From contig CAXRGQ010000004.1 in assembly GCA_964230215.1 (NCBI GenBank), positions 62,001-126,000 of the forward strand: a stretch of 64,000 bases of DNA. The letters are read 5' to 3'. Of the stretch, positions 59,758-64,000 are shown in pieces (positions within the stretch are counted from its first letter, which is position 1; each line of letters opens with the position of its first letter). Source of the stretch: JAUILH01 sp964230215. Lineage in GTDB: Bacteria > Bacteroidota > Bacteroidia > Flavobacteriales_D > JAUILH01. The notes below the pieces were generated by a model. That model saw only the letters and a list, made by a program, of their open reading frames with translations, made no database searches and was not told where the DNA came from. The translations under genes and the position numbers were made by a program.

Positions 59758-61614
59758 CTAGGCTATCAGTTCAGCGATAGAATTCGAAATTACACTTGGG
59801 TTCACTGTGGTGTCAGGTACGTCCATTTTGAACCATGAGGATACTTTTTTATCAAATCCAGATTGTGTCATGTAGTGCTTTAGCGCTGTATTTAAGCCTG
59901 ATGTAAACTCTTCATGCGTAGTGCCTGTTAGATCCTTGTGGAACAAATCATTCTTCGCAAACCCCTCGAAAACTGGGCCTGTAATCTCAATAGAGTACTC
60001 GTCTGGGTTTTGTCCAATTGGACTATGTGCTGTTGCTGTAAATTGGTGCCAGAAGGCAGAATGGATACATTTGTTTTCGAATAATTGACGTACGATTTCG
60101 AGCGCATCTATCGTTTCCTGGATAGTCTGGGTGGGAAAGCCATACATTAGATACGCGTGTACTAACACTCCGTTTTGCTCGAAAGCTTTCGCTACACGCG
60201 CAACTTGATCAACCGTCACCCCTTTCTTCATCAAGTTTAATAGGCGGTCTGATGCTACTTCTAGACCTCCAGTGACAGCTATTAACCCTGATTTAGCGAG
60301 TAATTCACACAATTCAGGTGTAAAAGTCTTTTCAAAACGAATATTTGTCCACCATTGCACCTTTAGTTTTCTGTGTATTATTTCTTCAGCCATAGCGCGC
60401 ATCATTTTCGGCGGTGCGGCTTCATCTACAAAATGGAAACCATTTAACCCGGTTTCATTCATCAATGTTTCCATTTTATCGACAAGTTTGGAAGCGGTCG
60501 AATTCTGATAATTCCCAATGTAATCAAGCGATACATCACAAAAACTACACTGTTTCCAATAACATCCATGACTAATGGTGAGCTTTAACCACACGCCATC
60601 AGACCACATTCTGTGCATTGGGTTTACCAAGTCTAAAAATGATGTGTACTTAGTTAAGTCTAATCCCTTGTAGTTTGGGCACGGCAAGTTTGAATGGTGA
60701 TAAACTTTATTCGGCAGTGCATTGATATATCTAACACGTCCGTTTTCTCTGATAAAGGTGCGTTCAAGTGCATCAATTTTTAATTCGCCTGCCACATATT
60801 TGCAAATATTGAGAAGTGGACCTTCTCCGTCATCTAAAGAGATAAAGTCAGTATAGTCAAATATGCGTGGATCTTCCAAATCGCGCAACTCGGTGTTGCA
60901 GTAACCACCGCCAAAGGCAATCTTGATCTCTGGGTTAGTATATTTGATATGCTGTGCGCAGCGCAGTGCGGAGAAGAGATTGCCGGGGAAAGGAATGGTG
61001 AAACATATTAGCTTATAGTCGTCGCATCTTATATAACTGTCCAGTTGTTCCAACATCATTTCCTCAATTATTGTTGGCTGGTATTGAAGGAATTCGTTAA
61101 TCTCATCAAAACTGCTGGCAGATCGTGCCAACGATTCGGCATACCGCGTGAATTCAAAAAATTCGTCAACATTCGACTTTATAAAATCTCCAATTTCTTC
61201 AATGAATAGTGTGGCCATGTGTTTGGCGCAGTCTTCTTGCTTGATTGAAGGCCTATCAGCCTTAAACGACAAAAGTCTATGTCCTTCTAGTTTGGAGAGA
61301 TCTTCAATTATCTTATCATGATCAGCATTGAAGCCACGCAAATAGTCAGTTACTCCATCAACCAAGTTGATGTATGTCTCCTGCTTGTTGTATATTTCTC
61401 GGTATGCAACAATGTCGTTGCCACTCAATTCGCCAAAAACCGCTTGGAGTCCATCCGAGCAGAACACGGAACGAAATGTGTCAATACTCAAATCTCTTTG
61501 ATCGCATTCAATACTTTGACTATCTAGAAAGCCTTTTAAATAGCAGGTAGCAGGGTAGGGCGAGCTAAGCTGGGTGAAGGGCGGACTAACGAGTAAGGTT
61601 TTAAATGAATTCAT
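59758..61614 (-). CDS. B12-binding radical SAM protein
   Basis: 618 residues. An N-terminal cobalamin-binding-like Rossmann part (TLLVSPPFTQLSSPYPATCY LKGFLDSQSI and AFGGGYCNTELRDL, lacking the DxHxxG motif of tightly bound B12) is followed by the radical SAM barrel with the cluster motif CYWKQCSFCDVS (C-x5-C-x2-C: C-Y-W-K-Q-C as C-x4-C). Further blocks are GLNGFHFVDEAAPPKMM, GGLEVASDRLLNLMKKGVTV and AYLMYGFPTQTIQETIDALE. It belongs to the BchE-like family of Fe-S oxidoreductases. The reaction is unknown. It ends just after the 59-bp repeat. Confidence 0.88.
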   Translation of the reverse strand: MNSFKTLLVSPPFTQLSSPYPATCYLKGFLDSQSIECDQRDLSIDTFRSVFCSDGLQAVFGELSGNDIVAYREIYNKQETYINLVDGVTDYLRGFNADHDKIIEDLSKLEGHRLLSFKADRPSIKQEDCAKHMATLFIEEIGDFIKSNVDEFFEFTRYAESLARSASSFDEINEFLQYQPTIIEEMMLEQLDSYIRCDDYKLICFTIPFPGNLFSALRCAQHIKYTNPEIKIAFGGGYCNTELRDLEDPRIFDYTDFISLDDGEGPLLNICKYVAGELKIDALERTFIRENGRVRYINALPNKVYHHSNLPCPNYKGLDLTKYTSFLDLVNPMHRMWSDGVWLKLTISHGCYWKQCSFCDVSLDYIGNYQNSTASKLVDKMETLMNETGLNGFHFVDEAAPPKMMRAMAEEIIHRKLKVQWWTNIRFEKTFTPELCELLAKSGLIAVTGGLEVASDRLLNLMKKGVTVDQVARVAKAFEQNGVLVHAYLMYGFPTQTIQETIDALEIVRQLFENKCIHSAFWHQFTATAHSPIGQNPDEYSIEITGPVFEGFAKNDLFHKDLTGTTHEEFTSGLNTALKHYMTQSGFDKKVSSWFKMDVPDTTVNPSVISNSIAELIA

Positions 61615-61688
61615 ACTAACTGCAAATGTGCATTAAATCCGTGGTAATAATAGCGAGAATTTCATACTTTACCGTGATAAATAAGGTA

Positions 61689-62207
61689 ATGACGGTAGGA
61701 AGATTTAAATATAGATTAGCAGAGAAGTCTGATTTAACTAACATTATGTCAATAATTGCAGATGCACAGGCTTATTTAGCGAGCTTAAATATTGACCAAT
61801 GGCAGGATGGGTATCCAACTGAGGCAAAGATTCTTGAAGATATTGCTTTTAAAGAGAGCTATCTAGTGATTGAGGATGGTGATATAATGGCAACATCTGT
61901 ACTTTCTTTCAGACCTGAACCTACATACAGCTCTATAGATGGAGCATGGCAAACAGGAAATGTTAAATATGGAGTGATTCATCGATTAGCCATGCGGGCA
62001 ACACACAGAGGTAAAGGTAGGGCGTATGCTATTATGGAGCATTTCCATGTGATTGCAAAACAAAATGGGTGTGAAAGCATGCGTATAGATACACACCGAG
62101 ACAATCTGGGTATGCAAAAGCTTATTAAGTCACTTGGCTATAAGTACTGTGGTGTAATTATACTTGATAGCGGGGCAGAACGACTGGCGTATGAGTTAGT
62201 TTTCTAA
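61689..62207 (+). CDS. GNAT-family N-acetyltransferase
   Basis: 172 residues from the ATG at 61689 (MTVGRFKYRLAEKSDLTNIM). The acetyl-CoA loop is RLAMRATHRGKGRAYAIMEH, matching the R/Q-x2-G-x-G/A signature, followed by CESMRIDTHRDNLGMQKLIK and SLGYKYCGVIIL. Substrate is unknown; the N-terminal part resembles small amine or protein acetyltransferases. It diverges from the radical SAM gene and is followed by the desaturase gene. Confidence 0.92.
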   Translation: MTVGRFKYRLAEKSDLTNIMSIIADAQAYLASLNIDQWQDGYPTEAKILEDIAFKESYLVIEDGDIMATSVLSFRPEPTYSSIDGAWQTGNVKYGVIHRLAMRATHRGKGRAYAIMEHFHVIAKQNGCESMRIDTHRDNLGMQKLIKSLGYKYCGVIILDSGAERLAYELVF

Positions 62208-62348
62208 ATAAAATTCATCTCAAATCACGCCTTGTTTGTCGAATACGTAAGTCTGAGTAATAATATTATCAGATTTATTTGTATCTTTATACTGAGTTTA
62301 AAGCTGTATTAATTATAGCTTTAGTTGTTTTAATTTAAATACCTGCAT

Positions 62349-63434
62349 ATTAAACATTTAAAGTTTTCACCCAATTTAAATAAGGAATTTTCTGCTGAAC
62401 TAAAGAAACGTGTAAGATCGTATTTTAAGGAGAATAAAATTAAACCTGAGGGGAACGCCAAGATACTCACCAAGGCGATTATAGTAACACTTTTGTTTTT
62501 TGTACCACTTATTCTAATGTCATTCGGGCTAATTGAAACGACATGGGGTGTATTCTTATGTTATGGCGTTAGTGGTTTGGGCATGGTAGGCATTGGTATG
62601 AATGTAATGCATGACGCTAACCACGGTACCTTTTCAAGCAATAAGAAAGTCAATAAAGCCTTTGCTTTAAGCTTAAACATGGTGGGGTCGAACGCGAAAA
62701 TTTGGACTATTCAGCATAACGTTTTACATCATACTTACACCAACATAGATCATGCTGACGATGACATAAACTTGCCGAAATTTATTCGGGTTTCACCAAA
62801 CGCTAAACAGTACAAAATACATAGGTTTCAGCATATATACATTTGGTTTCTTTATGGCTTAACCACTATATTCTGGATCACATCAAAGGATTTTGTAAGT
62901 GTAACCCGTTATAAGAAAATGGGCTTTGTAAAAGAAAGAATGTTTCCAAGTATCCTTAAAATAGTAGGGTGGAAGTTATTGTATTACACCTATGCCTTAG
63001 TTTTACCTCTAATATTCGCTCCGGTTGAGCCGTTATACGTGGTTTTAGCATTTTTAAACATGCATTTCATGGTGGGCTTATTCACTACGGTAATATTTCA
63101 GGCTGCGCATATAGTTCCGGAAGCCGACTTCCCTTTACCAGAGGATGGAGATAAAATTGAAAACAACTGGTACATACACCAAATGCAAACAACGGCAAAT
63201 TTCGCACAGAAGAGCAGAGTGTTATCCTGGTTTATAGGCGGACTTAATTATCAGATTGAGCATCATTTATTCCCTAATATCTCGCATGTTCATTACAAGA
63301 AAATATCCAAGATAGTTAGGGATACAGCTAAAGAGTTTAATATTACCTATCACGTGCAAGGCAATTTTATACAGACGGTACTCAATCACGCACGTTACCT
63401 GAGAGACTTAGGCAAACCCATCCCTCAATCATAA
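62349..63434 (+). CDS. Membrane fatty acid desaturase
   Basis: The open frame runs from 62334 and encodes a protein of about 361 residues if started at ATT 62349 (IKHLKFSPNLNKEFSAELKK RVRSYFKENKIKPEGNAK), which matches the usual N-terminus of this family. No ATG, GTG or TTG exists there; the first TTG (62493) lies inside the first membrane helix. Histidine boxes are HDANH, HNVLHH and QIEHHLFP, the pattern of acyl-lipid/acyl-CoA front-end desaturases, with four membrane segments. The reaction is oxygen-dependent insertion of a double bond in membrane fatty acids. A promoter-like TATCTTTA is at 62282-62289. The start is uncertain. Confidence 0.85.
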   Translation: MKHLKFSPNLNKEFSAELKKRVRSYFKENKIKPEGNAKILTKAIIVTLLFFVPLILMSFGLIETTWGVFLCYGVSGLGMVGIGMNVMHDANHGTFSSNKKVNKAFALSLNMVGSNAKIWTIQHNVLHHTYTNIDHADDDINLPKFIRVSPNAKQYKIHRFQHIYIWFLYGLTTIFWITSKDFVSVTRYKKMGFVKERMFPSILKIVGWKLLYYTYALVLPLIFAPVEPLYVVLAFLNMHFMVGLFTTVIFQAAHIVPEADFPLPEDGDKIENNWYIHQMQTTANFAQKSRVLSWFIGGLNYQIEHHLFPNISHVHYKKISKIVRDTAKEFNITYHVQGNFIQTVLNHARYLRDLGKPIPQS

Positions 63435-63451
63435 ATAATCAATCATTAATT

Positions 63452-63493
63452 ATAAATCATAAATCATAAATCATAAATCATAAATCATAAATT
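63452..63493. repeat. Tandem ATAAATC repeat
   Basis: Five exact copies of the 7-bp unit ATAAATC followed by one with a final T. Related AATCAATCAT stretches flank it on both sides. It lies between the desaturase stop and the cold-shock gene, ending about 30 bases before its ATG. Confidence 0.9.
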
Positions 63494-63522
63494 TTTTAAA
63501 TAATCAATCATAAATAAATCAC

Positions 63523-63966
63523 ATGGCAGATAGCTTTAGTAAAAGAGAAAAAGAAAAAAAGAAAGCTCAAAAGAAGAAAGAGAAAGCCGCTAGAAAAGAG
63601 GCTAGACAAAACGATGAGAAAGGATCTACATTAGACGACATGATCGCATATGTAGATGCTGATGGTAATATTGTTGATACGCCACCAGACGAGCAAGATA
63701 AGAAGGAGGAAATCAACGCAGAGGATATTGTAATTGGCATTCCGCCAAAAGAGGAGAGCGATGGCCCAGACATCTATGAAGGGATGGTAACGTTTTTTAA
63801 CGACGAAAAGGGCTACGGTTTCATTAAAGATAAAAATGGAAGAGACAGTTATTTTGTTCACATAAACAACTGTTCATTCGATATTAAAGAAGGCAACAAA
63901 GTTAGCTTTGAAGTTGAGAAGGGCGATAAGGGCTTGGTTGCTGTGAGAGTGAGTATGGCGCAGTAG
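63523..63966 (+). CDS. Cold-shock-domain protein with charged N-terminus
   Basis: 147 residues. The first 85 are a highly basic and then acidic tail (SFSKREKEKKKAQKKKEKAA ... PPDEQDKKEEINAED), and the C-terminal 65 form a cold-shock domain: GMVTFFNDEKGYGFIKDKNG with RNP1-like KGYGFI, then SYFVHINNC (RNP2 VHI) and VSFEVEKGDKGLVAVRV. It would bind single-stranded RNA in the cytoplasm. This layout, a charged tail plus C-terminal CSD, is common in Bacteroidota. The tandem repeat upstream could affect its expression. Confidence 0.93.
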   Translation: MADSFSKREKEKKKAQKKKEKAARKEARQNDEKGSTLDDMIAYVDADGNIVDTPPDEQDKKEEINAEDIVIGIPPKEESDGPDIYEGMVTFFNDEKGYGFIKDKNGRDSYFVHINNCSFDIKEGNKVSFEVEKGDKGLVAVRVSMAQ

Positions 63967-64000
63967 TACATTTTAAACTGTACTTTAGATGAAATTATTG

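Noticed and set aside
62207..62348. Frameshifted upstream start of the desaturase
   Set aside because: There is no ATG in any frame in this stretch that leads into the desaturase frame; the stop TAA at 62331 sets the limit.
63452..63493. CRISPR-like short repeats
   Set aside because: The repeats are contiguous 7-mers without spacers, and no cas gene is present; it is a simple tandem repeat.

Overview
The window is chromosomal DNA of a member of the Bacteroidota, most likely Flavobacteriales-like. The evidence is its low GC content and A-rich gene starts without clear Shine-Dalgarno sequences. Several candidate promoters match the TAnnTTTG -7 element of this phylum, often with a TTG about 20 bases upstream. 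Three secreted proteins end in the type IX secretion (T9SS) sorting domain, three TonB-dependent receptors are present, and carboxypeptidase-regulatory-like folds are frequent. There is no tRNA, rRNA, CRISPR array, transposase or integrase. Most of the window is ordinary chromosome interspersed with envelope and lineage-specific genes.

Layout. 1-6.4 kb: a sensor kinase cut by the window edge just after its phosphoacceptor His, an ABM-domain monooxygenase, a SAM hydroxide adenosyltransferase, phoH, purC, a HEAT-repeat protein, a small secreted protein and the YggS PLP protein. 6.5-11.9 kb: a cobalamin riboswitch followed by four overlapping genes (two beta-propeller proteins, a discoidin-like surface protein and a BtuB-like TonB receptor), read as a vitamin B12 capture and uptake operon in which two surface proteins use T9SS. 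11.9-22.8 kb: an FAD oxidoreductase, a giant 2122-residue secreted repeat protein, hemB, a small membrane protein, a secreted C1 (bleomycin-hydrolase type) peptidase and a YihY membrane protein. 22.8-25.0 kb: a repeat-rich patch with several palindrome families around two lipoprotein genes.

25-36 kb: guaB followed by three envelope folding factors of the parvulin/SurA type, a lipoprotein on the other strand, a MoxR ATPase, and a pair encoding a T9SS cargo and a repeat protein with a self-cleaving tailspike-type (S74) C-terminus, closed by an intrinsic terminator. 36-45.2 kb: a di-haem cytochrome c peroxidase, a possible structured non-coding RNA, a universal stress protein, an RNA-handling operon (DEAD-box helicase, CvfB-like S1 protein), and a metal operon (TonB receptor plus HMA-domain protein) leading into two other genes, then a SET-domain protein. 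45.2-50 kb: a degenerate sulfatase-modifying-factor protein co-encoded with an ECF sigma factor and a putative anti-sigma factor, then a lipoprotein and YebC.

50-64 kb: a third TonB-type outer-membrane barrel with what looks like a near-leaderless promoter, an FdhF/YdeP molybdoenzyme with its sulfurtransferase FdhD, a 2OG-Fe(II) oxygenase, a TPR-SpoIIE phosphatase whose 3' end has been duplicated as a 59-bp direct repeat, a B12-binding radical SAM protein, a GNAT acetyltransferase, a fatty acid desaturase whose reading frame has no ATG/GTG/TTG at the expected N-terminus, a 7-bp tandem repeat, and a cold-shock-domain protein.

The strongest candidates for something under-described are the T9SS-linked B12 acquisition operon, the giant 23-repeat protein, the sigma factor/degenerate FGE-like sensor set, and the possible RNA at 37.2 kb. 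All functional calls come from motif reading alone; no database search was run.
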